Source: Toxoplasma gondii ME49 | Taxonomy: Eukaryota > Apicomplexa > Conoidasida > Eucoccidiorida > Sarcocystidae | Reading direction: 5' to 3' | Length of the DNA stretch: 64,000 nucleotides | Assembly (NCBI RefSeq): GCF_000006565.2 | Contig: NC_031479.1 | Location: 2,754,289 to 2,818,288 of the forward strand | Part shown: piece after piece, positions 44,056-57,200 of the stretch | Numbering within the stretch: position 1 is the first letter of the stretch | Layout of the letters: each line of letters begins with the position of its first letter | The notes under the pieces: model-generated | What the model was told of the DNA's origin: nothing | The model's database searches: none | Seen by the model: only the letters and a program-made list of their open reading frames with translations | Position numbers and translations under genes: made by a program

Positions 44056-47000
44056 ATGGAGACTCTGAAATCTCTCGTTGCTTTTCTTGTCCTCCCGCTG
44101 TGTCCCGGACGGCAGCAGGCCGTCGAGGGCGTCGGAAGATCCTCGCTGTCTCGTTGTGGCTTTACTGGGTACGCTGAACTGCGAAAGGTCGTGCGGTCAG
44201 AAGAAATATTTCTGCTTCTTTATCTTCTGTGTGGACACCCCTGGTGCAGAGACATTAAGTGCTCTGTTTTCTGAAATCGCGTATGCATTTCGTTTCTCAG
44301 TCCTCAGTCTAAACACTCAAATCGTTGGAGAGGTTACACCTTTCGTTACAGTGTCAACGGCTGGAGGGAAGCTTCGATGAAGTCGACAGATTCCCAAAAG
44401 ATTTCCACGATTTCTTTGACAAGTGTGTAGAAGCAGCAACTGTCTACGGAGGGCATTCCTCGTATCCTCCGTTCTAAACGCACCCGATGCACTAATCTTC
44501 GCTATAAAGTTTCTGCCGGTGTTCCCCTGAATTATCGCAAACACCACAGAGTTCCAGTTAAAGAACATGAGGAGCCTTTTGATGCACAGTGGCTGCCCCC
44601 TTCCCTCGTGGTTTCTTTGCCGCATATATCACACTTCGTCCCCGGTTTTCCGTGTTCCTTTTGTCTCAGCGAAAGTTCCAGCTTCTCCTCGAACTCGGGA
44701 GTGGACTCTTCGTCCTCTCCATCTGGCCTGCGTGCACCGCGACCTCGCGCTAACGCAGGCGTCGGCCTTGTGGTGGGGGGTCTCGAGCCTTCTGTCGAGG
44801 TGGATGCGGTGACAGACGACAGAGGGTGTCGCTGTCGTGTGAATCCTGTGGGGACCAGAGCGCTGTCGAGTATGACGTCTCGGCTGCTGTCGCTGGACGG
44901 AGTTGAGGGCTCGGTTTCGCGCCATTCGTCTTCATCCAGTTCTTCGTTCTGCGCGTGTCTGCTCTGTGCTCCTCCGGGCGGTTCTGGGGAAAGCTGTGTT
45001 TCCCCGCAGGAGAAGTGGAGGCGAGGTTCTTCTGCAGAAGGCGCCGCGTCAGCGTCGTCCGAAGCGTCAGGGCGGTCTGTCGAGGCCTCTCGAAACTACT
45101 TCCGCTCGTCGGGCGTTAAATTGGTGCCGAAGGGCGCAAAGCCGTCGGGGAAAGTTCGAGAAAACAGAGGGAGACGCGAACCTGCCCCGGTGTACGCCGA
45201 GAGTGCAGACGCGCCTGGGCAGGATGTGCACCGCAAGAGTCTCGGCCGGTCGTGCTCCACGGCGTTGACGTCTTCTGCGTCGTCTTCCTGGGTGCCTCTG
45301 GGCTCTGCAGAACGGCAGTTTCACTCAAACAACAGAACGAAGGCTGGGAGTTTCCGCGATGCGCGCCCTCAGTGGAAAGGTGTGAACGAGTCTCCTTTGT
45401 TCTACGCCGCAACACTCGAGGCCGCTGCCTTGGACTGCTCTCTCCAAGGTCTCAACCCTGAACAGGAGCGCGTGAGGGCGCGCGTCCGCCTTCCGGACTT
45501 GGGCGCAGACTCCCTGGACTATCCTCTTCCGCCTGCAATTCTTTACCAGAGCCACGCAGCGGAGACGCTCGATCCCGCTCTCGTCGGCCTCCAGCGTCCC
45601 GTCCTGCCCAAGAGAGACGTCGGTTTCGAGCAGCAAAGCAAAGAACGTCGCGATCAGGCTCTGAAAATCCCTCTCACTCCTCGATCCGTCATGGCGCTCC
45701 CACTCTCTGAGAGGAAGAAATTCCTCTACAACATGCTCTGCTGCTTCTGCGTCGAACTGTCGGACGGTAAAAAGGGGGGCGTGGATGGGGGTGGAATGGT
45801 GGACGCGCGCACATAAAGAACTGGGTCTCTGTATCGGAAAGTCACTGAAGTCACCATCAGTTCTAAATCGAATCTGCAATAGCTAAGCCCATGTTAACCA
45901 ATGCATGTCTGCGGCGAAATGTCATCAAGGCGGAAGGGGAAGTCGAGCAGGACGAAAATGTGGCGGAGGGAGATGTAGGTAAAAACAGTCCTGTTGGATC
46001 TGATGGTTCCACACTTGGTACAGAGAGAGGGGCTGCAAGCCAAAGGAACATCGAACAAGAACGTGGCGGGAAGGACTGCGCGTTCTAAGTGGCTTCCGCA
46101 TGTCTAGGCAGAAACAGAAGTGGAGAGAGTCTTTCAGAGTCGAAAGGAGATCCACTACAAATGCAAAAATGTTCCCTTCTTGTATGCACGGTAACCATTC
46201 TCTCACGTTCGACTTCGCGGTAGTTGTCCAGAAAAAGCAAACAGAAGAGGCTCGATCAGTTGCTTCTCGTCTGTATTTACACGTCCACTCCGTGCGTTCT
46301 CTGCTCGTTCTTTTTTCAAGGCGTCTCCTTCCGGCAGTTGACGGCTACTCGCGAATATGTACTTGCGCACTGTCGCCTGTCTCCCGATTTGAAAATTCTT
46401 CAAGTGGACATCCGGAACGGGCGCGTTCTCGAGTTTCCGGTTGACCAAATCCAAGCTGTATATACACTCTCTCGCAGGCAGACCCCGGTCCTGTCTGGCA
46501 GCGCATGCACCCGAGGTATGGAGCAGCCGGCGAAGAATGAGGAGCAGACGAGTGACGGCAGAAACACGGAGATTTCGTCTGCTGCGAAGCCGAGAAGAAA
46601 CAGAGACAACGGCTGGATGGAAGGCGAAGACTCCAGCGAGGAAGACGTACCCTCCCATCATGCAGACGACTGGGACAACAGTTCCAGTGGTCGGTCGGAG
46701 TGTAGATCTTACAGCGATGAGGATGGTAAGATACTGGGAAACGATGCGTTCCTACAATTTGGAGGAAAGCGTGAGGAAATACTCTCTTGGAAGACAAGAA
46801 ACCCTGTTCGTGCTTCATGTCGTGCAACATCTTGATCCGGAGCGCTCAGCGACACAAGTGGTTTTTAAGCTGCGCTAGGGGTGTTGTCTCGTCACAGCTT
46901 TGTGTGAAAGAGTTGTGTCTTCAATCGGAAATCAAATGCTGCGTGTCTCTCCCGGAAGACTCTTTCTGGAGCGCGTTCTCCCGAGACTCAGCTATCCGTG

Positions 47001-49277
47001 CTTCTGTCGAGTCGAATAGGATGTCGCGATACCGCAGCTGTCGAAGGCTTCTCTGTCTCGCGAGCACCTGTAGTCACCTCGTTGCGGCTTTTTCGATCTG
47101 AACGTTTTGAGTTCTTTCTTACCGCAGTCGTTTAGTCTCTGCATCTTCAGAGTCCTGCGGAAGTTAAGGCTGTCACAGATGCTTCATTTGTGCAATCCCT
47201 CGACGTTGACTCGCGATTACTGCGTGCGTTTTCCTCCCTGGTCAGTTTGCTCGGCGGGCTGGAAAGCGAGTTTCCGGCGATCGCTCGACAGCGCCTCTCT
47301 GACGAGTTCACAGAGCGTGGCCTCTTCAGCGCTTCCCTCGAAAGCAACGTTTCTGCCGCCTCTCGACTTGACACTGTTGACGCGACGCGACAGCCAACAG
47401 CGAGGTAGTCTTTGTGCCCCAGTGGTAGTGCCGTCGACCCCGACGTATGCAAAAGTTCCCGCGAGCCGGAGAGACAGGTGGATGGGGCATGAAGAGCGGG
47501 AGGAACCTCCTCAGTTCATCGTTGTCCTCGATTTCGCCAGTCGGAAACTCGCGTTTGTCTTCGGCGACCGCGCGCAAGCCGGCACCTTTGAACTCGGCTT
47601 CGCTCTCCTTGCCAAGGCGGTAAGAAACAGGAAAACAATGTCAGACTCAAAGTTTGTTGAAGAAGGAACTGAAAGAGAAGTATTCTGTCGGAAGGAAAAG
47701 ATAAAATCCATCTGGGAGACAGGCAATTCACCCATGCAGAGTCGACGCAAAGTGTAAAACCGGGATGCAGTCGTTGTTTCTGTTTAGATCTTTGTGTGCC
47801 ATGTACGTGCATCAGAAGCATCTCGTGCGCTACTGTCCATGCCTTTGAGTTTCACCTTTTTCTAGAGCATTTAGAGTGAAACATGAGGATAAAACTCAAT
47901 TTTTCACAGCCAATGCAGTACATTTTGGTCCAGCTTCTGAAACACAAAGCTACTTACACAGTCATTTAAAGAAACACCGGATAAAGGGGAGAGTATGCTG
48001 TGATACGCTGCTCCTGGGGGAGCGTCCTGGAACTGTCTACGAGTTCTTCTGGTGCATCGGACATGCAGGGCGTTGTCATTTTGTCTCTCCCAACATGCAT
48101 CTCCTTTTCCGTGTTTACAAGGGCATCTTTCAAAGGGACGTCCACCTACACGAGAACCGGAGAAGCGGTAGAAGCGCATCGTCCAATTAGAAGTTTATCG
48201 ATGTCGTTTGTTTCTTTTCCCTTGAACTGGAGCAGAGTTCCTTACTGCGGTTCCACGCCTTGTACTACCCAGAAATTCCAACTTCTGTTCACGAGTCAGC
48301 CGCCTTCCGTCGGTGCTCGATGTGTGGTTTTTGCCTTCTCTCCATTGAACTCTTCCCAGCTAGCGGTGTGTAGTTCTCCTCTTGTGTGTTCTTTGTCCAT
48401 TCACTGAGAATTTTTTCCATGTGAAGACACGGTCCTCGAGGAGAGAGGGGTGGAAGCGCTCGAACCCAACAACTCCTTCAGCCACGTCTCTCCCCAGTCG
48501 TTTTTTCGCTATTTGTTCCTCTGCCGACTCTCTGTTTAGAGCCACCAACATCCGTTGTCGACGCTCGCGTCGATCGCGGCAGCAGCCGACAACTTTCCGT
48601 ACACTCCGCGAGCAGCTCGTGCGATTCTCCACGCACTGGCCGGCACGAAAGACCCCGCAAGTGGCCTTGCGGATCCCGGCGAGGTCACCAACTTCACGAG
48701 ACCGGGGCGGACTGCAGACGGCTCAGGTGTACATACAGGCGACGGCGACTGCGAGCGCGAAGCTAGTTCCGCAGACGACGCCGTGGCTTGGCTAACGGAT
48801 TCGCAAGCTGCGGCTGCGGTGGAAGCAGCTGCAGCGGCGTTGACCGCAGTCGAGGATGTTTCTGTTCGAAACTGGGGAAAAACTCACGCTGTTAAAGAGA
48901 ATGAGGGAAGCGCAACGCATGTAGAATCGACGGGGGTCGACTCAAAAAACTATCGAGGGGCACAGACAGCCGGACGCAGCGTCAATGTCGACGGCGCGGT
49001 TGACGTTTCGGGAGGCGAGACAAACGGCGCCGGTGAACGAGAAGAGAAGTTCATGTCCGGCCAGAAGGCGCCGGGAGAGGGAGGAGAGAGAAACGATTTT
49101 GAGACAAGTAGCAAAGTAAATGTTGACGGGAGTGCCGCGCATTCACCAACAGGGAGAAAACCGTTGAGAGTCATTTGCTCGGATGGTCGGGAAGAAATCA
49201 TGTCGCTGCGAACACGAGGAAATAGTGAAGTGGCCGGTGATGGCATTGTCCAAGTCAGACACTGCAAGAAAGGGTAG
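44056..49277 (+). CDS. PH-like-fold protein, tentative 7-exon model, 939 aa
   Basis: Tentative exons: 44056-44168, 44670-45766, 46321-46725, 46799-46857, 47151-47404, 47466-47619, 48540-49277; 2820 nt, in frame throughout. Exons 2, 3 and 7 are well supported; the 44056 start and the short fourth exon rest on phase agreement. Residues 1-25 are hydrophobic (ETLKSLVAFLVLPLC). About residues 40-390 are Ser/Arg-rich. The conserved core includes LKILQVDIRNGRVLEFP with PVDQIQAVYTL (exon 3), LFVLHVV (exon 4) and FIVVLDFASRKLAFVFGD (exon 6). The alternating strands with a following helical segment look like one or two PH-type barrels. The last exon is an acidic/Gly tail. A lipid- or protein-binding scaffold role is inferred from fold only. 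Introns of 61 and 73 bp sit beside introns of about 290-920 bp. Confidence 0.6.
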
Positions 49278-49731
49278 TCACAATTAGGCTTTGAGGCAAT
49301 CTGGGAGTGTTCAAAGGGACGCCAGAGAGTGAAATCACGCATACCGCTGGGCTCAGGAATTTGCGGAGGCTTTTGAAAGAATCGTTTGCTGTTGAGTCCG
49401 AGTGTGACTCAGAGAAAGGCACTTCTTTTTTACAAAGATTTTGCCACTCCGTAAAAACCAAAGTGGAAAATGCACGCTTTTGCGGGGACAGATGTCTTTT
49501 TCCGGCCTGTTTCTGCTGTACATGGGGAGAGTCGTAGATTACCTCATTTGGGGGGGGGGCGGTTTCAAGCGAAGGGATAGGTGCGAAAGTCAAAATGCTG
49601 CTGGTGGGATGGTACATGCATACGCCACTGAAGGCTTTCCAGTTCAGGAATTCCCTCCGTTCAGTTTCTACGGAGGCAGGAGCTGCGAACATGCCTTTCT
49701 GCAGTTCAGCGATTGTTAGGAAACAGCGAGA

Positions 49732-50570
49732 TTGGTAGAAGTCGCTAGCGAAGGAACGGTAACATTTTCGGAAGGAGGCAATAATTTTTTCGAGGAGTCC
49801 GCCAGAGAGCTTGTCAATGACTTCACCGAGTTCGTGGTCCCTTCTTTGTGGGAACGGAGTGACCATGGAGGAGTGCAGAGGCTTTTTTTCAACGGAAAAT
49901 CAATTTTGTGTACTGAGCGACTGCAGCTTGTCTGCCGTAATGATTCAAACGGCAACCTAAGTTTTTTCCGCACATCGGCGAAGCATAAAGTGACGGTTTC
50001 AGCCTACGGAGGCTCTCAGTACTACGCGAATCGAGTTCACCACAACGGCACTTGTGTTCACACACAAGATTGATGTATGTTTACGGATGCTTTAATAGCG
50101 TAGTTGACGTCAAAGATGGGTCATGTATACTAGCGGGTGGCCCAAATTTTCAGGGGGTGTACAACGGCGAAGCACGTCACAAAGGGAGAGCATTGGTAGG
50201 CTTCGAAATAATTTCTAGTCGGGAGATTCAGTCTCCGTGTGGTTAAATGAGAAGTGCTCTTGGTGCAGCAGAAGCGTGATGGCCAGTGCAAAAGGAAATA
50301 CCGTTGTGATATCGAGTTCCATGTTTAACGTAAAACTCGAAAAGGTAGATCATACAAGCATTCGGGTACTCGCACATCTCTAGAAATACGTGCGTGCTTG
50401 GGCACAACGCATTAGGAGAAGTGCCCACGCTGTTTGAAAACCCCACGATGCTAGTACAGAGTGCAGCCTGTAGCGTTGTTCCACGGGGGCACGCAAAAAT
50501 CGTCTTTTGTAGAGAGCGTGAGTCGTGTCACTCTTCAAGGATACGGTCTCACATGCAGCCAGTGCGGCAT
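49732..50570 (+). CDS. candidate short-intron gene, unidentified (partial model)
   Basis: No recognised family. Coding-like open stretches connect with phase if short introns are assumed: up to 50053, then 50116-50230, then 50272-50344, then a segment starting near 50416-50472. The reading includes Gly/Ser/Val-rich strands such as VTVSAYGGSQYYANRVHHNG and NTVVISSSMFNVKLEK, suggestive of an extracellular beta-rich protein. Proposed introns are 62 and 41 bp, then more than 70 bp. Neither start nor stop is resolved, and a long minus-strand open stretch at 49255-49866 overlaps its 5' part. It could be noise, but the agreement of reading frame and composition across two junctions argues for a gene. 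A G10 homopolymer lies at 49550-49559. Confidence 0.3.
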
Positions 50571-50846
50571 TGCTCTGCGTCGTAAGCACTTAACTCCCTG
50601 TGCAACGGGCTGGTGGTTTAGAGGGAGCAGGAAGAAAACCTAGATTTTCAGTGTATCCGTCACAGAAAATGGCACAGAAAGAGACGCTCGGTTCTGTAAG
50701 GCCAGGTTATGCTGGAAACGATGTTCAGCAGGGTATTGGGGAAATAAGAACTGACGTCCCGTGTCCTTTCTATTTCTCGTAAGGAACGAATGTTTAAGCA
50801 GACGTTGAGTTTTCGAAAACCTCAACAGTGTCCTGATTCCAACCAC

Positions 50847-53430
50847 TCAACAAAGGAGTCGGGCACTCGCAAGCACTTGTTCTATACACCGCTCGTAAGG
50901 CTTGTAGGCGTACATGATAAATTCCTGAATTAAACGACCTGCAGTGGCGTACGTCCATGGCGTTGCTGCTCTCTCCAAGTTCCCACGGGTTAGCTAACAA
51001 CTGCAGTTTGCAGGCTTTTTGACGGAGCGTCGCTGTTGTCTCTTGCCGCCTCGTGGCAACAAGAGAAATAGCAGACTCTTCTTTGCGTGTCAAGTCCAGG
51101 AACTTCTCAAGCTCCCCTCTAACATGTAAGGCGGTTCCCCTACGAAGCCTTTCCATTTGCGCTTAGGTCATTTCTTTTTGCGACAACGAGGCAACACTAC
51201 GGGAGATTCCCCACTAATGTTGCATTGGTTAGATGCATTGCCGCTGCAGAAATCAGAAGCATGAATAATAGCCTGGGGGCCCCCACTCTTTGGCTTTCCG
51301 TAGTGCATGCGATGTCGAAAGAGGCAAAAGCAATCGATCTCGGCGTCTGTAGGATAAACAGGCTGTTCTGCCACCTCAACTCAGTACCAGACTCCCGATC
51401 TCCACGCCAGACCGACTCTTTTATCGTGGCACCATTCTGCTGGAGTTGAACGTGGTAACTCTTTCGATCCTCGAGAGAAACGCAGGTCATCCAAGTTGAA
51501 GACAATACCCAGCAGATAACAGCAGATGCTAGATTCCCTGTTCTACATCATAAAATGCAGTGACTTCTGATACTTTCAGATCGTCCTAACGGCAAGAAGG
51601 AAAGTGTGTGTCGAAAAGGGGGGTGTTCAGCGGAAAAAAAAGAAGGCAACTATTTGAAGCTTTAGTTGGAATGAGGAGTTCTGTGGAACGGCCTTTCTTT
51701 TATATCGACACCAGCCGATCACTGGATTGAGCTGATGACCTACAATGTCGAAGAGAGGCTGCAGAAGTCTAACGGACGAGCGGATGTAGATATGTGGAGG
51801 AAGCCTGTGCTCGTCGTCAATTTGAAGAGATGCGAGCCACCTCCTTTCTTTCAACACGCTGAGGGTTCAATCGGAAGATAATTGAACTGTATTCCTCTCC
51901 GACTTATTGAAGAGGCAAGAAGACTCTTTCACGTGGAGGGTTTCCCTAGGAGGACCAAGCGTCATGAATCCTTAATCATACTAAAGTACGACTGAAGGTT
52001 TGTTAAAACCAGCACAACATGCAGATTGTGCGCCGTGGCTATTCATTTGCTTTGACAGTTTGAACGAAACCGGACAACAAGCTGATCCAGAGCATATAGC
52101 ATTCACAGCAACTTGCCCAGTCTGTTCGAGAGAACGATCGACAGAATATATTCAGCCTGCCGTCCTTTTATCCCGACACTCCACGGATTTGCATGCGACT
52201 GTTCTTGGTATTGTCGAAAGCGGATGTATCACTGAGACAGTCGATTGATGTTTGCTTACCCACGTCTTCGGCAGTGGCCATCTGCGTCCACAACAGTGCA
52301 GTCTTTTTTACGACGCACTTGGGGTTATTATTGCAGCCAGAGGTGCCAGCAAAAGTATACAGTGAACGGGATAACGTTCTTACATTTACGTAAGAGAAAG
52401 TAAGACTCCAGAGGAGTCATGTGTAAGCACCTAGCGAGTTTCGGCCAAATCTCTGGCAAACCAGACGGACAGCTTTCGAAAAAATTCGGTCCTCCGTTTG
52501 TGCACAAAGCCTCTCTTAGAAAAGAAGTCAAGACTTTTTTGTTGGCATGTAACCCTATCAACAATACGTCAGTACAGACTGTTGCCAAACTCCACTCGTG
52601 GATAAATATTCAAACTGCGAATGGCACCCGACACAGTGTCGCATTCGTTTCCCCAGTCCTGACGCGCCAAGAACGAAAACCATTTCCCATGTTTATGCCA
52701 GAACGCAGTAAACGAGATATGCTGAGTGTATGAGCACAGCACAAAAACGCCAGCGTCGACTGCCAGCGTGTTCCGGCGGCTTTGACGATGAGAGGTGGTT
52801 TTTTCGGTCGCGCCTCGCCGTGGATGTCAGTCTCTCAGATGCTCTCAAATGTCTTCTGTGTTTTAGGTTGGGAGAATCGTGTCTTATAATACTCTGCCGT
52901 CGCCCCTGGCCAGCCTCGTCAGCAAGGAGTGCCTACAAAGGAATGTCGTAAACCAGGTTCTACCAATTGAGAGAAACAGCCTCCCAATGTAGAAGCAAAG
53001 AAATTCCGAGGCAACGCTTCCGCGCGGCAGGGTAAGCTCTTAGCAAATTTCCTGCCTGTTTTGCCCACAGATGCACATGGCTGAAATCTTCTTCTCTGCT
53101 GAAAGAGCTGCTCTTTTGAGGCAGGGTGACCCCGCCCGATAACGCTGTTCCTGCGAGCACACCTGTGTCCAGGGGATGTCTTCGGAATTGGGAGCGTCAG
53201 ATGCGTCGGCGGGCGCACCCTTTTTAGTCTTCTTGCGTCGCAAAGAATTGCGATACTTTCCACGTAGAAGGAGTTTCGATGCCATTAACCACGGGAATAA
53301 CACCATCGTCATGCAAGCGCTTCCTTACCCTTAACCCGACACCAGCGCGTATGTGTCTAGCCAAGACAGGTCGTGCTGATTCGTGTTCGGTCGTTCTGAA
53401 ATTAACGGATTTTCCCAATTCCACCAGAAA
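50847..53430 (-). CDS. hidden multi-exon gene with 49-79 bp introns, possibly C2-like, 5' end missing
   Basis: Frame-consistent exons in transcript order: about 53430-53329, 53255-53163, 53098-52964, 52914-52738, 52658-52576, 52514-52431, 52378-52260, 52203-52107; introns 73, 64, 49, 79, 61, 52 and 56 bp, all GT-AG. The middle (51.1-52.1 kb) is unresolved but has open stretches. The end is an exon closing at 50953 and a last exon 50900-50847 with TGA, intron 52 bp. The protein starts basic (YRNSLRRKKTKKG), continues with segments such as GAIRSLNIYPRVEFG and QAEYILSIVLSNRLGKL, and has a stretch at 51500-51290 (SYHVQLQQNG then ELRWQNSLFIL) that resembles strands of a C2 beta-sandwich. No Ca-binding Asp set was identified, so the C2 idea is weak. 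The tail is helical and charged. Confidence 0.5.
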
Positions 53431-54249
53431 ATGGTGAGCAGCAGTTCTTCATGTCACGCTTGAAGTACCCGGGCACCCAAGTCCTTGTCTTTTATGTGTT
53501 GGTGTCCTGTGAGTTCACCGTTTCCTCGCGGCCTTCCAGGCTCGCTTGATCGAAAAGCCGCCCCCGAAAGCTCAGCAAAATGCGGGAAATCCAGCGCAGA
53601 ATGGACCCGCAAGATGTGTGTGTGAAGCATGTGTTTTACGCATAAAAGCCTAAAGTGCTCAAAAGCAAAAGAGCCTGCTTGGGTCCACGTTGTTTCCCGC
53701 GATTCACTGTGCATGCTCGCAAGCTCTTTGCAACTCCACCGACCCTGGGCGTGTTTTCTCTCCCACAAGACAACCCCCAACGCTTTTTAGAAGAAGTGAC
53801 AGCCCCGAGAATCCGTTGCGTTTCACAAAATCTCGTGGATCCGCGGAAATCGCTGGATCCCCTGTTCTCCGTTTCACGACACCGCGACACTCCGGAGGCT
53901 CTATCGAAAGGAGTTCCGAAAAGTCCCGGTCGTGCCTTCATCCTCTTGTAGAAAGTTGTGCCAGTCCTCCTTGTCTTTGAATCCTGGCTTGGACTGTCGA
54001 AGCCGCCGCAAAATATTTCTGAACTCGGGAGTGTGTCTACATGTCCTGGTGAAGCTGAAGACAGCTTAAGTTCCGTTCTCCAACGTCGCACGACACTGCG
54101 GCTCTTTCAGTGGACTGGTCGCAGTCTCGCAAAGCAAGCGGCCGTTTGCTGTGACGCGTTTTTCCTTGACGATGGATCGTCTACTCGCTCCGAGCTGAAA
54201 GACTCCACTCACGCCGTGCTTCAGAAAGTTGTCCAAATCTGCTCCAGCC
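53431..54249. promoter_or_regulatory. 5' flank of the TOG-domain gene
   Basis: About 0.8 kb between the hidden minus-strand gene and the start codon at 54250. The two genes would diverge here, so promoters of both are expected. Missing 5' exons of the minus-strand gene may lie in this interval. No specific element recognised. Confidence 0.35.
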
Positions 54250-57200
54250 ATGGCTTCTTCGTCTCAGAGAATCGCCGCTCGCCCTGCGCCTGCCTTCTGG
54301 ACTTTCCAACAGAGCGACGGCCATGAAAACGTCTTTTTTCCAGGACATGTTTTGCCGAATTCAGGAACATGCACTGCCTTTAGACCGACGCCAGGTGTCC
54401 ACGGCGTTCTCGTGGACGCTGGCGCGTCTGCTTCTGGAAACCCGTACGTGGCTTCCTTCGCCTCGTTTCTCCCTAAGGAGACAGTGCTGTCTGCGGCTGC
54501 TCATCAGACAAAGGACTGCTCTCCCGATATGCCTTTCTCGTCTGCAGGTGGGGGCGGTGTCGTGGTCGGTAAACAGCTGGCCGCTTCTTCGCCGCATGCA
54601 CCCATCGTCAACAAATCCTTCGCCTCCGTGTCGCCACAGCCTTTCTATCCACCGCCTGTCTCTTCTCCCGGCGCGCAGCTCAACTGTACAGATTCCCTTC
54701 AAACTGGGTGCTGCCTGCTACGTCCGCTACCGGCGACCAGCCAGTCGTCTGTGAGTTCATTCCGCCAGCCTTTCTCCCCAGCGCAGCCGCATGTTTCCTC
54801 GCCCTCTTTCCCCAGAGGGAGTCTTGTCCAGGATTCACAGGTCCCCACGATCTGTGACCTCAGACCGTGTACAGACACTCCAAAGTTTCCGCGATCCTCG
54901 CACCCGCCTGCCCCCACGCAGGCGCGTCTCAGCGCTCCGGAAACGCTTTCTGTCTCCGATCCGCGTCACGGCGTGGAAGGGGGTCCGCGAGCTTCCTGGG
55001 AAGCTTCTTTTCTTTCGAGCGAAGGTGGGTTCGCCTTCTCGACTCCTTTCCGTACTCCACAGTCTCTCGGTGGCGACGAGCATCGGCACTCTTCATCGTC
55101 AGTGCAGGGCATCCCTAACGCACCCCTCGCAACTGAAGGCCCAGTTGGGAGCGAGAGGCTCTCGGAGACCGGCAACCAAGCTGCTGACACTCTGTTCTTT
55201 GTGTCGCCGACGCTGACCACGCCCTCGCTGACCGCCGTGGTCGCGGGACCTTCGGCCGTCGCGTCGCCTGGCGCGCCGCGTCGACTCGGCCAGTTCCCTT
55301 CGCCTTCTCCACCAGTCTCTCAAGAGACGTTTTCGGTTCCGAGAATCGCAGCCGTCTCTCCGCAGCGCCCTCAAAGTCTGGGCACTTTCGAATCCACGCA
55401 GTTGTGGGGTCCTCAGTTTCTGCGGGAAGCCGCGCCTCTCGTTTCCAGAGCGCCGAACGCAGGAGACCCTGCGCCGGGTGTAGGTACACCGCGCGTAGCT
55501 CTCGGCCAGGGGCTCGCGCCTGGCAGTGCGTGGCCAGCGCGAGACGGACAGAAAGCGCAGGGAAGGGAGTCGCCGAAAAACGCGTTCCACAGCAAAGCCG
55601 GAAACGAGCTGCGACCTGAAACTCTCTCTGCGCAATCCCTGAATCCCCCCAACTTGCTCTGGCAACCTGCGTCTGGGTCTCCGGAGCCGCGGATCCTCTG
55701 GCCGCAAGCCAGTGTGCAGAACTTCGGAGTTGCGGACTCCCCAGGCTCCCAGCTGGAGCCGGAGGAACGACATCGTCTGCATGCAGTTCAACATCTGGTT
55801 CGACAAACGCAGGAGTTGATTGCGGATACGGAGCGCCGACTGAGCTCGGGCTGGCGGACCTTGGAAGGCGCAGGAGTCGGTCAGACAAGTGCACAGATAG
55901 ACCCACAAAGTGTGGGGGGAGACAACTCGCACGAAGAAGAGAGAAGCGGGAAGTCTGCGGCGTCGGGAAGTGGGCGGGTGCAGCCTCAGTGCCTCCCGAC
56001 TGCGCCGGACAGCCAGACAGGCGCGTGGACTTCGCTGAACGGGCTGCATGTTCTGGAGCCGAGTTTCTCGCAGTCTTCTCGCCAGACTTTCGGGGAGCAG
56101 GCGAGAGTAAGTCAGGGCACAGAGCTGCGCCCGGGGTGGACAGACAGCCGAAAATGTGGAGAGCCTGCTGCACAAAGTCTGGAGGAACCACACACACATC
56201 GCTACGAGGACCGGTTCGAAGACAATTCGTGCCGAGCATTCGCCGTGGACGGGGTTGAAGGCGAGAAAACACAGCGACAGACATGGGGGCAAGAGAGCCT
56301 CGCAGCTGTTGAACCGACCGGAGACCGGTTGCAGAGTCGAAGTTACCGTGGACGCGAAGAGGGCGCCACAGCAACAGCAGAGACAACAAGGAGCGTGAGT
56401 GTCGCCTCAAGCGTCGCGTCAGAGGAAGAGGTACGTGCTGTGAGATCTAGGGAGTTGTTTTCGTCTGCGCAAACATGCATGCATGTCGATCCATTGGTGT
56501 GAAGAACCCACGCTCTACTCGAGCAGGCCCCCGTCGTTTAGTTAAAGCTGTTTTACGGGTTTCTCGGAGACACCCACACTACACAGCCAAAAGCTCGCAG
56601 TCGCTCATGCCGCGCGCACTCGGGTCGAGTCGAATGTAGTCACCGAAAGGTAGCCGAAGCGTTTGATGGATGCAGTGGAGGCTCTGTAGCGCATGTGGCG
56701 CGCTGCAGTCGCTCCCTCGCTGCAGTGCAGCGTGAACAGTGCTTGGAGATCTGCGTGCAGGTCGCGGAGGACAAGACAACCCGTTATTCACTTTCCACTT
56801 GCGAACTCTTTGCGTTCGGCGTGGTTGCATCCGTTCTTGAACGCACTGGAAGACAAAGAGGTCATTTGCCCTCGACTGAGTGGTTGACCAGGAGGACCCT
56901 CGACGACGAACAGAAATGAAGGGCTGCTGCGCTCCTCTGGAGGCATGCGAGAATGCCGTTTCCGTTGAATCCCTGCGGCTCAGTCTCTCGTCTCACCATG
57001 AGCGTCTTCGTGTCGGTTTTTCTCCCTTTTCTGCAGGAGTCCGACGGCGACAGGAACCGACTCAGGCTTTTGCGTGCCCGTAGACTGGTGGGGGACTGCA
57101 GACGGTTTGGGAGCTCGGAGTCGCACCTCGGCTTCTTCAACTCGTCCAGCTCTCTGCACTCTGGAGGCTCGCATTTCAGCGACATTCGCCAGCAGTCTGC

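Noticed and set aside
55115..56410. 431-codon antisense open stretch over the TOG gene
   Set aside because: Lies opposite the Ser/Pro-rich first exon, whose biased codons leave the reverse frame open; no domain.
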